In this document: positions 16,743 through 25,585 of the stretch, piece by piece
Numbering within the stretch: position 1 is the stretch's first letter
Layout of the letters: each line of letters starts with the position of its first letter
Source of the DNA: Actinomycetes bacterium
GTDB lineage: Bacteria > Actinomycetota > Actinomycetes > Streptosporangiales > Streptosporangiaceae
DNA length: 58,147 bases
Assembly (NCBI GenBank): GCA_021793235.1
Contig: JAJYTD010000023.1
Span: 1 to 58,147, forward strand
Direction: 5' to 3'
Position numbers and translations under genes: made by a program
Notes under the pieces: model-generated
What the model was told of the DNA's origin: nothing
Databases searched by the model: none
What the model saw: the letters and a program-made list of their open reading frames with translations, nothing else

Positions 16743-17930
16743 TCAGGCGCCGGGGACCGAGAACAGCAGGGCGTCGCCCTGTCCCCCGCCGCCGCACAGC
16801 GCGGCGGCGCCCAGGCCGCCGCCGCGGCGGCGCAGTTCGTGGACCAGGTGCAGGGCGATGCGGGCGCCGGAAGCGCCGATCGGGTGCCCGAGCGCGATGG
16901 CCCCGCCGTTGACGTTGACGATGTCCTCGGAGATCCCGAGGTCGCGCATGGACTGCACGGCGACGCTGGCGAACGCCTCGTTGATCTCCACCAGGTCGAG
17001 GTCGGCCACATCGCGCCCGGCCTTGCCGAGTGCATGCCGGATGGCGTTGGCGGGCTGCGATTGCAAAGAGTTGTCCGGACCGGCGACGTTGCCGTGCGCA
17101 CCGATCTCGGCCAGGACCGCGCAGCCCAGCTCCTCGGCTTTCGCCCTGCTCATCACGGTGACGGCGCAGGCGCCGTCGGAGATCTGGGAGGAGGAGCCGG
17201 CGGTGATCGTTCCCTCGACGTCGAAGGCCGGACGCAGCCGCCCCAGACTCTCGGCTGTGGTTTCGGGGCGCACCCCCTCATCCTCGGTGAAAAGCCGCGG
17301 TTCGCCCTTGCGCTGCGGAACACTCACCGGCACGATCTCGTCCTCGAACCGGCCGTCCTTGATGGCGGCGGCGGCACGCTGGTGCGAGAGCGCGGAAAAG
17401 GCGTCCTGCTCCGCGCGGCCGATACCGAGACGGGCGTTGTGCCGCTCGGTGGACGCGCCCATCGAGTCGCCGTCGAAGGCATCGGTGAGGCCGTCGTGCG
17501 CGGTGGCGTCGAGCACTTCGATCGATCCGTATTTGTAGCCGTGCCGCGCCTTGGGCAGCAGGTGCGGAGCGTTGGTCATCGACTCCATTCCGCCGGCGAC
17601 GACCACGTCGAACTCGCCCGCGGCGATGAGCTGGTCGGCCAGCGCGATCGCGTCCAGGCCCGACAGGCACACCTTGTTGATGGTGAGCGAGGGGACACTC
17701 ATCGGGATTCCGGCCTTCACCGCCGCCTGCCGCGACGGGATCTGCCCCTGGCCCGCCTGCAGCACCTGTCCCATGACGACGTAGCCGACCTGGTCTCCGC
17801 TGATCCCGGCGCGTGCGAGCGCGGCCTCGATCACGGTCGCACCGAGGTCGACCGCCTGAAAGCCGGAGAGCGAGCCGAGCAGCCGACCGATAGGGGTCCG
17901 CGCCCCACTGACGATGACGGATCCAGGCAT
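16743..17930 (-). CDS. Acetyl-CoA C-acyltransferase (thiolase)
   Basis: A 395-aa thiolase of the acetoacetyl-CoA/3-ketoacyl-CoA type. It condenses two acetyl-CoA or cleaves 3-ketoacyl-CoA. The nucleophilic Cys is in [12 protein letters not shown], the GHP block is [16 protein letters not shown], and the C-terminal active-site Cys is in [11 protein letters not shown]. Start [15 protein letters not shown] at ATG 17930. It is divergent from the epimerase gene across an 86-base intergenic region and upstream of meaB by about 110 bases. With the dehydrogenase at 21637 it supplies part of a C4 acyl-CoA pathway leading to butyryl-CoA, the icmA substrate or product. Confidence 0.93.
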   Translation of the reverse strand: MPGSVIVSGARTPIGRLLGSLSGFQAVDLGATVIEAALARAGISGDQVGYVVMGQVLQAGQGQIPSRQAAVKAGIPMSVPSLTINKVCLSGLDAIALADQLIAAGEFDVVVAGGMESMTNAPHLLPKARHGYKYGSIEVLDATAHDGLTDAFDGDSMGASTERHNARLGIGRAEQDAFSALSHQRAAAAIKDGRFEDEIVPVSVPQRKGEPRLFTEDEGVRPETTAESLGRLRPAFDVEGTITAGSSSQISDGACAVTVMSRAKAEELGCAVLAEIGAHGNVAGPDNSLQSQPANAIRHALGKAGRDVADLDLVEINEAFASVAVQSMRDLGISEDIVNVNGGAIALGHPIGASGARIALHLVHELRRRGGGLGAAALCGGGGQGDALLFSVPGA

Positions 17931-18016
17931 TGGGTGGCCTCCATTGATCGTGCTTCGCACCTGGTCTGACACCATACATACATGTCTTCCACCCGCCTTC
18001 CAGGAGGTTCGCCACT

Positions 18017-18457
18017 GTGCTCACCCGTATCGACCACATCGGCATCGCCTGCACGGACCTGGACGCCGCCGTTGAGTTCTACCGGAGCACCTACGGCTTC
18101 GAGGTGACCCACACAGAGGTCAACGAAGAGCAGGGCGTGCGCGAGGCGATGCTGCGGATCAACGGCACCGACGACGGCGGCGCGAGTTATCTGCAGTTGC
18201 TGGAGCCGATCCGCGACGACTCCCCTGTGGCGAAGTTCCTCTCCCGCAATGGGGAAGGCGTGCACCACATCGCGTTCGGCACCTCCGATGTCGCCGCCGA
18301 GGCCGAGGAGATCGGGCAACGGGGGGTGCGGGTGCTCGATGCCCGGCCGCGAAAGGGGTCGATGGGCTCTACGATCACCTTCCTGCACCCGAAGGACTGC
18401 GGCGGCGTGCTCACGGAATTGGTCCAGGCAGCCGAGGCACCGGCCGAACACGCCTGA
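18017..18457 (+). CDS. mce: Methylmalonyl-CoA epimerase
   Basis: A 146-aa vicinal-oxygen-chelate protein that interconverts (R)- and (S)-methylmalonyl-CoA. It has two beta-alpha-beta-beta-beta modules. Metal ligands are visible in [10 protein letters not shown] (His), GVHHIAFGT (His) and GGVLTELVQ (Glu). GTG 18017 is preceded by AGGAGG at 18002-18007. It is divergently transcribed from the thiolase gene. The partner methylmalonyl-CoA mutase itself is not in this window, since the mutase here carries isobutyryl-type residues. Confidence 0.93.
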   Translation: MLTRIDHIGIACTDLDAAVEFYRSTYGFEVTHTEVNEEQGVREAMLRINGTDDGGASYLQLLEPIRDDSPVAKFLSRNGEGVHHIAFGTSDVAAEAEEIGQRGVRVLDARPRKGSMGSTITFLHPKDCGGVLTELVQAAEAPAEHA

Positions 18458-18613
18458 CACCGTGCAAGGAACACCGGTGGACGGCACGATGGGCACGGGG
18501 GCGGCGGGAGCAGCGCAACCGCCGCCTCGGGAGGGATCAGTCCGGAGGCACACGCGTCGGTGCTTTTCGCATCATATTCCGGTAAACCCTCTTCCGTTGG
18601 GGCGCGGGCTTGG

Positions 18614-18781
18614 TAAGGTCTGCTAGCCGCCAGAATTATTGGCACCGCCTCTATACCCCGCCCGTTCAGGCAGATCGAGTCGGGGCGGCCGCGTCCAGCG
18701 TCCGCATCCGTGGGCCGAGGCTCCATATCAATGGAGCGAACTCCCATCGCGACCGGTCCCTTCGGGAGTACCCTCCCGAAG
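18614..18781 (+). promoter_or_regulatory. Possible long structured leader of the filP-like gene
   Basis: The 446-base gap 18458-18903 holds no convincing gene. It does carry a -10-like TAAGGT (18614-18619) with a weak -35 (CTTCCG, 18591-18596), then two hairpins: CTCCAT/ATGGAG (18721-18736) and a 9-bp stem CTTCGGGAG around TACC (18760-18781). A second -10-like TAATGT lies at 18865-18870, close to the gene. This may be a roughly 280-base leader or a small RNA; evidence is weak. Confidence 0.3.
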
Positions 18782-18903
18782 AAGCCCCCACAGGACCAAG
18801 CGCACAGAGCGGCCTTGCGTGCCGACGCTCCACCGTCCGCACCCCGACCCGACACGAACACTTGTAATGTAGCCGTCTCGTCACCTGTTCAGGATTCCGC
18901 CAC

Positions 18904-20202
18904 ATGTCGTCCGATATTGAAGCCCAGCTCACCAATTTCTTCGAGGAAGGCAATCAGGCCACCGAGTTCGACGTGGTGCTGCGCGGTTTCGACCGGCAGC
19001 AGGTCCTCGCCTTCACAGACCAGCTGAAGTCCGAGCTCCAGCGCGCGAAAGAGGAGGCCGAGCAGAGCCGGAACGATCTCGCCGAGGCCAAGCGCCAACT
19101 GCAGGAGCAGGAGCGCCCCACCTACTCCGGCCTGGGAGCGCGGATCGAGCAGTTGCTCCGTCTGGCCGAAGAGCAGGCCACCGAGCTCGTACAGGGCGCC
19201 CGCGCCGAGGCCAACGACATCAAGTCCGGGGCCAAGATTGAGGCTGCCGAGATGCGGGCGGCCGCCGAGAACGAGTCGACCGAGCTCCGCACCACCGCTC
19301 AGCGTGAAGCCGACGAGATGCGCAGCAGCGCCGAGGCAGAGGCCGAGGAGATCCGTACGACGGCCCGCCGCGAGGCCGACGAGCTCACCTCCACTACCGA
19401 GCGTGAGGTGCAGAAGAAGCGGTCCGCGGCCGACCACGAGATCGCCGAGAAGCGCGCCACGTTCGAGGGTGATATCGCGAAACTGCGCACCACCACCGAG
19501 CGCGAATGCGCCCAGGCCCGCGCCACCGCCAAGCGTGATCGCGACGAAACGCTGCAGACGGCCAAGCGCCAGGCCGACGAGATGCGCGCCCAGGCTCAGC
19601 GCGCACTCGAGGAGAGCGAGGCCAAGCGCGCCCAGGAGGAGGCCGAGTTCGAGATCCAGTTGGCGGCTCGGCGCGAAGAGGCCGAGCGCCAGGACGCTGA
19701 GCGTCTGGCCGCGGCCCAGGCCGCCACGCAGAAGCTGGTCTCGGAAGCGGAGGAGCGCGCCGCCAGCGCCGAACAGCGGGCCACCAAGGCCAGCTCTCAG
19801 GCGGAGCAGACCCGGCGCGAGGCCGAGCAGCACGCCAAGCAGGTCGTCAGCCAGGCCAAGAAGAACGCCGACTCGATCACCACTGAGGCCAAGAGCAAGG
19901 CCGAGCACATGGTCAGCGAAGCCAAGGCCGAAGCCGACCGGATCATGACCGAGGCCCAGCAGGAGGTCGAGGAACGGCGCGTACAGCGCGACAGCATCGA
20001 GTCGCACCTGAATGAGCTGCGCCACCGCCTGTTCGGCGGCGCCGAGATGCCCGCGGCTCCTGCGGCGCCCCCTGCGGAGGAGCCCGCTGCCATCGAGGCG
20101 AAGCCGGCCCAGGCACAGTCGACCCCGGCACAGCCCGCCAAGCAGCCTGTGGCGGCCAGGTCCAGCAAGGGCGCCGACGACGAGGACTGGTGGCAGGAGT
20201 GA
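18904..20202 (+). CDS. DivIVA-domain coiled-coil filament protein (FilP-like)
   Basis: A 432-aa protein. Residues 1-65 resemble the DivIVA N-terminus (TEFDVVLRGFDRQQVLAFTDQLKSEL cut here in two parts: TEFDVVLRGFDRQQ and VLAFTDQL). From about 30 to 375 it is almost pure Ala/Glu/Arg coiled coil built of AEAEEIRTTARREAD-like repeats. The tail is a Pro/Ala linker ending in DDEDWWQE. This matches FilP/'cellulose-binding' cytoskeletal proteins that form intermediate-filament-like networks behind growing hyphal tips and bind DivIVA. Its place next to mce and thiolase agrees with Streptomyces gene order as I remember it. ATG 18904. No separate Scy-type giant coiled-coil gene is present beside it. Confidence 0.82.
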   Translation: MSSDIEAQLTNFFEEGNQATEFDVVLRGFDRQQVLAFTDQLKSELQRAKEEAEQSRNDLAEAKRQLQEQERPTYSGLGARIEQLLRLAEEQATELVQGARAEANDIKSGAKIEAAEMRAAAENESTELRTTAQREADEMRSSAEAEAEEIRTTARREADELTSTTEREVQKKRSAADHEIAEKRATFEGDIAKLRTTTERECAQARATAKRDRDETLQTAKRQADEMRAQAQRALEESEAKRAQEEAEFEIQLAARREEAERQDAERLAAAQAATQKLVSEAEERAASAEQRATKASSQAEQTRREAEQHAKQVVSQAKKNADSITTEAKSKAEHMVSEAKAEADRIMTEAQQEVEERRVQRDSIESHLNELRHRLFGGAEMPAAPAAPPAEEPAAIEAKPAQAQSTPAQPAKQPVAARSSKGADDEDWWQE

Positions 20203-20203
20203 C

Positions 20204-20275
20204 CGCTACCGAAGGCGGTCTTCGGTAGCGAGCGGAAGGCCCCGGCCCGGGCGGAATCCCGGAGCCGGGGCCTTC
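20204..20275. terminator. Tandem hairpins after the filP-like gene
   Basis: Two stems in a row start one base after the stop codon. CGCTACCGAAG (20204-20214) pairs perfectly with 20220-20230 around GCGGT. GAAGGCCCCGGC (20235-20246) pairs with 20264-20275. The opposing gene ends at 20396, so this separates convergent units. Confidence 0.75.
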
Positions 20276-20395
20276 GCCGTAGGTAAGAAGCAAACGGAGT
20301 GGCGCCTCCCGGCACCGACAGCAGCCGAGGACGGTGCGGCTCTGCTCAGCCCCGCCCGGTTCGGGCGGTCCGCGTGGCTCCGCGAAGAGAGAGGG

Positions 20396-21127
20396 TCAAA
20401 CCGTGTCCTGCTCGTAGGGGCCGTCCCATTCCGTGGGCAGCGGGGAGGCCTTGGGGGCGACCCGGCTGACGACCTCGTTGAGCACGGTACGCACGTAGGG
20501 CTCCCCGACCCACAGGTGCTTGGCGCCGTCCACCCCGACGACCTCGGCCTGTGGGACACGGGCGAAGCGCTCGCGCGCCTCGGGCGGGCGCAGGTAGTCG
20601 TCGAACTCCGGGACCAGCGCCACCAGCGGCTTGCCGGATGCCGCCCACACATCGAGGTCGGCATCGCCTGCTCTGCGCAGCGGCGGTGACAGCAGGATCG
20701 CGCCGTCGACCTCCGGATCACAGCCCCACTTCAACGCGAGCTCGGTACCAAAGGACCAGCCCAGCAGCCATGGCCGGGGCAGCTCCTCGAACTCGGTGAA
20801 CTCGATCGCAGCGGCGACATCGAAGCGCTCACTCTCGCCGTCGCCGAATTCGCCCTGGCTCCTGCCGTGCCGGGAGGCCGTACCGCGCGTGTTGAAACGC
20901 AGCACGGCTACATCGGCCAGCGCGGGCAGCCGAAAGGACGCCTTGCGGAGTACGTGGCTGTCCATCATGCCCTCGGCCGTCGGCAGCGGATGCAGGCAGA
21001 TCAGCGTCGCCACCGGTTCGGTGCTCTCCGGGAGGGCGAGCTCGCCGACAAGCTCCAAGCCGTCGGCGGTGTGCAGGGTGATGGGGCGGCGCTCGGCCGG
21101 CAGCACCGTACTGGCGCGGATCTCCAT
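20396..21127 (-). CDS. Alpha/beta hydrolase
   Basis: A 243-aa serine hydrolase. The nucleophile elbow is LGWSFGTELALKWG, the oxyanion block is LICLHPLPTAEGMMDSHV, and the late His is in GAKHLWVGEPY. An acidic residue in PEFDDYLRP probably completes the triad. There is no signal peptide, so it is cytoplasmic. The type resembles the dienelactone-hydrolase-like hydrolases common in actinobacteria; the substrate is unknown. ATG 21127 (MEIRASTVLPAERRP) is preferred to the upstream open frame. It is 41 bases downstream of the small Cys/His gene on the same strand and may share its transcript. Confidence 0.85.
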   Translation of the reverse strand: MEIRASTVLPAERRPITLHTADGLELVGELALPESTEPVATLICLHPLPTAEGMMDSHVLRKASFRLPALADVAVLRFNTRGTASRHGRSQGEFGDGESERFDVAAAIEFTEFEELPRPWLLGWSFGTELALKWGCDPEVDGAILLSPPLRRAGDADLDVWAASGKPLVALVPEFDDYLRPPEARERFARVPQAEVVGVDGAKHLWVGEPYVRTVLNEVVSRVAPKASPLPTEWDGPYEQDTV

Positions 21128-21167
21128 GGCTCCTCGGTTCGGTTCAGGTGTGGCTTCCGCTCGCTGT

Positions 21168-21482
21168 CTAGTGGCGCGGAGGGCGCGCAGTGCGGTGGGC
21201 GCGCTTCTCCCAGCAGGACGAATGCCAGTGTCTGCGGTCCTCACCATCTCCGAACGGCCGCCACGCCACCACGTGCGGCATCCCGAGCGGGATCTCCTGG
21301 GCGCAGCCGGGGCAGCGGTAGGGCTTGGCCGCGGCAGCTCCGCTGATGCGCCGGATCACCCAGTCGCCATCGGCGCCGGTCTCCCGGCGCTCGCCGCCGG
21401 TAATGCGCAGGACCAGCGCGTTCTCGTCGTTCTTTGGGCGGCGGTCCCTTTTTCGGCGGGGGACGTTGCGACGCGGACTCAC
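21168..21482 (-). CDS. Small Cys/His-containing actinobacterial protein
   Basis: A 104-aa protein beginning VSPRRNVPRRKRD (GTG 21482). After a basic head comes DWVIRRISGAAAAKPYRCPGCAQEIPLGMPHVVAW, then DRRHWHSSCWEKR. CPGC together with HWHSSC looks like a zinc site. Proteins of this type are found across actinobacteria, often annotated only as 'ATP/GTP-binding protein' without visible nucleotide motifs. None are seen here either. The longer open frame to 21767 overlaps the dehydrogenase gene and was not used. Confidence 0.7.
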   Translation of the reverse strand: MSPRRNVPRRKRDRRPKNDENALVLRITGGERRETGADGDWVIRRISGAAAAKPYRCPGCAQEIPLGMPHVVAWRPFGDGEDRRHWHSSCWEKRAHRTARPPRH

Positions 21483-21636
21483 CCCTTCAGGGTATGGGAA
21501 CCCGCCTCTACTCTCGAACTGAACCGCGGTGGCATACGGCGCCCCCTGCCGCGGACCGGCCCAGGCGCCACGGCAGCGCCCCTGGAATCCGCCGTCCGCG
21601 GCAGCATGTCGCGCACCCGCATACCCCGGGTACCGG

Positions 21637-22836
21637 TCAGGAGGTCCGGAGCGTAGTACGGCCCGCACGCAGCAGGTGGGCCAGCAGAGGGGCGGGGGTG
21701 TGCTGTACGAAGCCGGCATCGGCCAGACTCTTGAGCACATCCGCGACCGAGTCCGCTCCGCGCTCATCGAGCAGCTCGATCAGGCCCTTGGGGTATCCGC
21801 AGCCGAACCGCATCGCGGTGTCGGCGTCCTCGACAGTGGCATAGCCCTCACCGACCATTCGCACCGCGTCGTCGATGTGCGGGACGATCAGCAGGTCGGC
21901 CAGGTCGAACCCGTGGGCGCCGTCGCGCACGGCCCGCGCGATGGGGCCGGTCGGCACCTCCTCGGCGGGCTCCTCCGCACCTGAATAGTCATAGAAGCCC
22001 TGTCCGCTCTTGCGGCCCAGCTTCCCGGCGGCGACCATGCGGCGCAACAGCGGAGCCGCGACGTAGCGGGACTCCCGGAACTCGTCCCACAGCACGTCCA
22101 TGACGGCCAGGCACACGTCCAGGCCGACGAGGTCGGCCAGGGTGAGCGGCCCCATGGGGAGTCCGACGCTCTTGGTGACGGTGGTGTCGATCTCCTCGCG
22201 GGAGGCGATCTTGTGTTCGTAGGCCTTGATCGCGTCGTTGATGTAGGGCACCAGCAGCGCGTTGGCGACGAACCCCGCCCGGTCGCCGACTGTGACGGGG
22301 GTCTTACCGATGCGCTTGGCGACCTCGCCTGCCAGTTCGATCGTGCCGGGCGCCGTGCCGACCGTGGCGACGACCTCGACCAGCTTCATGACCGGTGCCG
22401 GGTTGAAGAAGTGCAGTCCGACGACCTTGTCCGCGCGGCTGGTGAGGGCGGCGATCTCGGTGACGGAGAGGGAGGAGGTGTTGGTGGCCAGGATGGTGCC
22501 CGGCGGGCAGATGCGGTCCAGGTCGGTGAAGACGTCCCGCTTGATGTCCATGCGTTCGGGGACGGCCTCCACCACGAAATCGGCGTCGGCGAGGTTCTCG
22601 CGTTCTGTACTGAAGGTGACACGGCCGAGGATCGCGCTCTGCTCCTCCTCGGTGAGCTTGCCCTTGGCCACCGCCTTGGCAAGCGACTTCTCCACGTGGG
22701 CGCGGCCGCGACCGAGCGCGGTGTCGTCGATCTCCACGCCGGTCACGCGGAACCCGGCCCGCGCGAACACCTCGACTATGCCGGCACCCATGGTCCCGAG
22801 CCCGACTACCCCGACCTTGTCGAATTCCTGCACCAT
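21637..22836 (-). CDS. 3-hydroxyacyl-CoA (3-hydroxybutyryl-CoA) dehydrogenase
   Basis: A 399-aa NAD(P)-dependent dehydrogenase. The N-terminal Rossmann fold has VGVVGLGTMGAGIVEVFARAG, with FVVEAVPERMDIKR and LATNTSSLSVTEIA. The His in VVGLHFFNPAPVMKLVEV is catalytic. Two C-terminal helical domains follow (GFVANALLVPYINDAI..., GCGYPKGLIELLDE), giving a duplicated C-terminus longer than the usual 285-aa enzymes. It converts 3-hydroxybutyryl-CoA and acetoacetyl-CoA. With thiolase, mutase and epimerase in the same neighbourhood, it fits C4 acyl-CoA metabolism. ATG 22836 has AAGGTGG just upstream; GTG 22845 is the alternative. Confidence 0.93.
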   Translation of the reverse strand: MVQEFDKVGVVGLGTMGAGIVEVFARAGFRVTGVEIDDTALGRGRAHVEKSLAKAVAKGKLTEEEQSAILGRVTFSTERENLADADFVVEAVPERMDIKRDVFTDLDRICPPGTILATNTSSLSVTEIAALTSRADKVVGLHFFNPAPVMKLVEVVATVGTAPGTIELAGEVAKRIGKTPVTVGDRAGFVANALLVPYINDAIKAYEHKIASREEIDTTVTKSVGLPMGPLTLADLVGLDVCLAVMDVLWDEFRESRYVAAPLLRRMVAAGKLGRKSGQGFYDYSGAEEPAEEVPTGPIARAVRDGAHGFDLADLLIVPHIDDAVRMVGEGYATVEDADTAMRFGCGYPKGLIELLDERGADSVADVLKSLADAGFVQHTPAPLLAHLLRAGRTTLRTS

Positions 22837-22968
22837 GGTTCCCACCTTAAGGGTTGGCGGAAAAGGACCATTGCCGGGGAGTAATAATCGGTGTCGGCCG
22901 GGGCACGGGGCGATGCGCGAATCCGCGGTCTACTCGGCGCGCAGAGGAGACCGCGGAACAATGTCACC

Positions 22969-23997
22969 ATGCGTATCGGAGCGTTCCTTCCGGCCGCGGG
23001 GTTCCCCGGCCGGGACCACACCGCGACACTGGAGTCGACACTGGATGCCGCCGCCACCGCTGAGGCGGCCGGCTTCGACGACGTCTGGTTCGCCGAGCAC
23101 CATTTCATGTCCTACGGGATCTGCCCATCGGCAACAACCCTGGCCGGATTCGTGCTCGGCCGTACCCGCCGCATCGGCGTCGGAACAGCGGTCAGCGTAC
23201 TCAGCACGCAGCATCCGGTCGCCCTTGCCGAGCAGGCCAACCTGCTGGACCAGGTGTCAGGCGGGCGGTTCCGGCTGGGGGTGGGGCGCGGCGGCCCCTG
23301 GGTGGACCTGGAGGTGTTCGGCACTGGCCTGGAGCGTTACGAACACGGCTTCGCCGAGTCGCTGGAGTTGCTGCTGACCGCGCTGCGCGGCGGGCGGATC
23401 CGCGCCGATGGGGCGGTGTTCGGCTTCCGGGAGGTGGACATCGTGCCCGAACCGCGGACTCGGCCGCACCCGGACGTGTTCGTGGCGGCGACCTCGGCCC
23501 CCACGCTGGAACTAGCGGCCCGGTTCGGACTGCCGACGCTGCTGGGGATGCACCTCACCGCTGCGCAGCAGGCGGAGATGGTCGCCTCCTACACCGAGGC
23601 GGGCAGCCGTGCCGACAGCAGCAAAGGAGGCGTGGGCCACGCGGTGACGGCGCTGGCCCACGTTGCCGATACCGGCGAGCAGGCCCGCAAGACAATGCTG
23701 GACGCCCTTCCACGGTGGCTGGGCCCGGGGCTGGCCGGATACCTACCGATCGGCGGGCGGGCGCGCCCGCAGCGGGACCCGTACGAATACGCGCGCTTCC
23801 TCTGCGACACCCATGCCGTCGGCTCCCCCCGGGACTGTGCGGACCGGCTCGTCGCTCAGGCTCGCGCCACCGGCGCCGCCGACCTCATTCTGCTGGTCGA
23901 AGGCGCCGGCGACGCAGAAGCGGTCCGGGAGAACATCACCCGGCTGGGCCGCGAAGTGCTGCCGCGGGTGCGTGAGGAGGCGGGCGCCGGGCACTGA
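22969..23997 (+). CDS. LLM-class flavin- or F420-dependent oxidoreductase
   Basis: A 342-aa luciferase-like TIM-barrel protein. Typical blocks: MRIGAFLPAAGF, DDVWFAEHHFMSYGICPSA, RRIGVGTAVSVLSTQHPV, LAEQANLLDQVSGGRFRLGVGRGG and HPDVFVAATSAPTLELAARFGL. The cofactor (FMN or F420) cannot be decided by eye. ATG 22969 follows GAGGAGA by about 14 bases; the ATG at 22961 is out of frame. It is divergent from the dehydrogenase gene and convergent with the hypothetical at 24083. Substrate unknown. Confidence 0.87.
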   Translation: MRIGAFLPAAGFPGRDHTATLESTLDAAATAEAAGFDDVWFAEHHFMSYGICPSATTLAGFVLGRTRRIGVGTAVSVLSTQHPVALAEQANLLDQVSGGRFRLGVGRGGPWVDLEVFGTGLERYEHGFAESLELLLTALRGGRIRADGAVFGFREVDIVPEPRTRPHPDVFVAATSAPTLELAARFGLPTLLGMHLTAAQQAEMVASYTEAGSRADSSKGGVGHAVTALAHVADTGEQARKTMLDALPRWLGPGLAGYLPIGGRARPQRDPYEYARFLCDTHAVGSPRDCADRLVAQARATGAADLILLVEGAGDAEAVRENITRLGREVLPRVREEAGAGH

Positions 23998-24036
23998 CCG
24001 AGCGCGGTCCCGGACGGATGCGGTGGGCCGCCGCGA

Positions 24037-24062
24037 AGCGGCCGGGCCCGGGCCCGGCCGCT
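24037..24062. terminator. 26-base perfect palindrome between convergent genes
   Basis: AGCGGCCGGGCC (24037-24048) pairs with 24051-24062 across CG. As RNA this is a long GC stem with a minimal loop. It lies between the ends of the oxidoreductase (23997, plus) and the hypothetical (24083, minus) and can terminate both. Confidence 0.65.
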
Positions 24063-24082
24063 CACAGCACGAGAGCGCTGTT

Positions 24083-24469
24083 CTAGCAGTCGACCAACTC
24101 GGGGGACTGGTTGAGGAGCTGGGAGCGCGGGGTGATGAAGTCCGCGTAGGCGGCATCGGCCCCGGGGGCGAAGAGCGCTACCTTGTGGCAGTTCTGGAAG
24201 GCCAGCCGCATGCCGAAGTGGCGTTCCACCGCGGCCCGCATGGCATCGCTTGCGACCAGTCGGAGCAGTTGGCCCCGCTCGGCTTCGCCGGGCGGAGGCA
24301 CCTCGTTGGCCTCGTAGTCGGCGCCGGAGGTTGCGAAGCGCTCAGCCAGACCGCTGATGACACTCCAGGCATAGGGAAGGGACTCGCGGATACAGGCGAT
24401 GAAGTCCGCATCCTCGACGGGTCCCTGCTGCGCTTTGTTCAGAAGTTCCGGTGAAACCGTCAGCGACAT
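24083..24469 (-). CDS. Conserved actinobacterial hypothetical protein, divergent from nucS
   Basis: A 128-aa protein, MSLTVSPELLNKAQQGPVEDADF..., then CIRESLPYAWSVISGLAERF, NEVPPPGEAERGQLLRLVASDA, AVERHFGMRLAFQNCHKVALF, ending with LVDC. It is mainly helical, with no signal peptide. The PPPxExERGQLLR and LAFQNCHxVAxF blocks suggest a well conserved family restricted to actinobacteria that often lies beside nucS, as I recall. No enzymatic motif is recognised. ATG 24469 follows a weak purine stretch. A role in DNA maintenance is only suggested by its neighbour. Confidence 0.75.
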   Translation of the reverse strand: MSLTVSPELLNKAQQGPVEDADFIACIRESLPYAWSVISGLAERFATSGADYEANEVPPPGEAERGQLLRLVASDAMRAAVERHFGMRLAFQNCHKVALFAPGADAAYADFITPRSQLLNQSPELVDC

Positions 24470-24619
24470 GGAAGTCCTATCTCTCGGCGACAGGCCGCGG
24501 CGGATCCGCCGGCCGCTGCCGGCCGTGGTCCCTCGCGTACCTGTAGCGACGTTAATTCCCGCGCGCCGACACGTCACGGGGCGCGAAGGTCAGACATGGC
24601 TACCTTCACCGCTACAAGA

Positions 24620-24640
24620 AAATAGTTATCATTATCGTTT
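24620..24640. promoter_or_regulatory. AT-rich Fur/Zur-box-like site upstream of nucS
   Basis: The minus strand reads ACGATAATGATAACTATTTT around 24638-24619. Its left half GATAATGATAA matches the Fur-family consensus well, but the right half is degenerate. The patch is conspicuously AT-rich in a GC-rich 275-base intergenic region between divergent genes. Metal regulation is a weak hypothesis. Confidence 0.25.
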
Positions 24641-24707
24641 ACCGCCACCGAAAGCACCGCCGGATGCCCTCCTTGCCCTCATGGCCGGAGCATCCTCGAG
24701 AGGAAAG

Positions 24708-24736
24708 GTGAAGCGGCTCCCGGATCGCGGTAACGT
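24708..24736 (+). promoter_or_regulatory. Putative nucS promoter giving a leaderless or near-leaderless mRNA
   Basis: GTGAAG (24708-24713), 17 bases, then TAACGT (24731-24736). A start about 7 bases downstream of the -10 would fall at 24743-24745, exactly on the GTG initiation codon. No ribosome site precedes the GTG. Leaderless transcripts are frequent in actinobacteria. Confidence 0.45.
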
Positions 24737-24744
24737 GGCGTCCT

Positions 24745-25419
24745 GTGCGCCTCGTTATCGCCCGTTGCAGCGTCGACTACGTCGGCCGGCTCACCGCTCA
24801 TCTGCCCATGGCCCCGCGGCTCATCCTGCACAAGGCCGACGGTTCGGTCTCCATCCACGCCGACGACCGCGCCTTCAAGCCGCTGAACTGGATGAATCCG
24901 CCGTGTACGGTACGCGAGACCACCGACGACGACGGCACCGTGTGGACGGTCACCCACGGCAAGTCCGGCGAGAAACTCATCCTGCGCATCGAGGAGGTCT
25001 GGCACGACAGCTCCCACGAGCTCGGCCCAGACCCGGGGCTGCGAAAGGACGGTGTCGAGGCCCACCTGCAGGAACTCCTCGCCGAGCACATCACCACCCT
25101 TGGTGAGGGCTACACACTCATCCGCCGCGAGTACCCCACCGCCATCGGGCCGGTCGACATCCTGTGCCGCGACGGCGACGGCGCCACCGTCGCCGTCGAG
25201 CTCAAGCGCCGCGGCGACATCGACGGTGTCGAGCAGCTCACCCGCTACTTGGACCTCCTCAACCGCGACCCCGCTCTCAAACCGGTACGCGGCGTCTTCG
25301 CCGCCCAGGAGATCAAGCCCCAGGCCCGTGTCCTCGCCACCGACCGCGGCATCAGCTGCGTCACCCTCGACTACGACGCCCTGCGCGGTATCGAACCCGA
25401 TATTCCCCGGCTGTTCTGA
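24745..25419 (+). CDS. nucS: Endonuclease NucS/EndoMS, non-canonical mismatch repair
   Basis: A 224-aa nuclease that cuts both strands at mismatches, giving actinobacteria lacking MutS/MutL their mismatch repair. N-terminal DNA-binding domain: [45 protein letters not shown]-terminal RecB-like catalytic site: [23 protein letters not shown] (the D-ExK core), [12 protein letters not shown]. The C-terminus DIPRLF is the beta-clamp interaction tail type. GTG 24745 matches the start of known homologues (MRLVIA). Motifs are complete, so it should be functional. Confidence 0.96.
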   Translation: MRLVIARCSVDYVGRLTAHLPMAPRLILHKADGSVSIHADDRAFKPLNWMNPPCTVRETTDDDGTVWTVTHGKSGEKLILRIEEVWHDSSHELGPDPGLRKDGVEAHLQELLAEHITTLGEGYTLIRREYPTAIGPVDILCRDGDGATVAVELKRRGDIDGVEQLTRYLDLLNRDPALKPVRGVFAAQEIKPQARVLATDRGISCVTLDYDALRGIEPDIPRLF

Positions 25420-25585
25420 TCGGTCCGCGGTGGTTTCGGCGCCGGCGGGATCGCGCCGCGTGGCCGGGACCGCAGCTGCCGTGGCAACGGTGGGATTCGC
25501 GCGGGCTCCTTTCGGAAGCAGGATGCGGGAATTTGCGGCTGTTCCCGGTCTGGTATCTCCTTCCCCACCGATACAAGATAGACGG

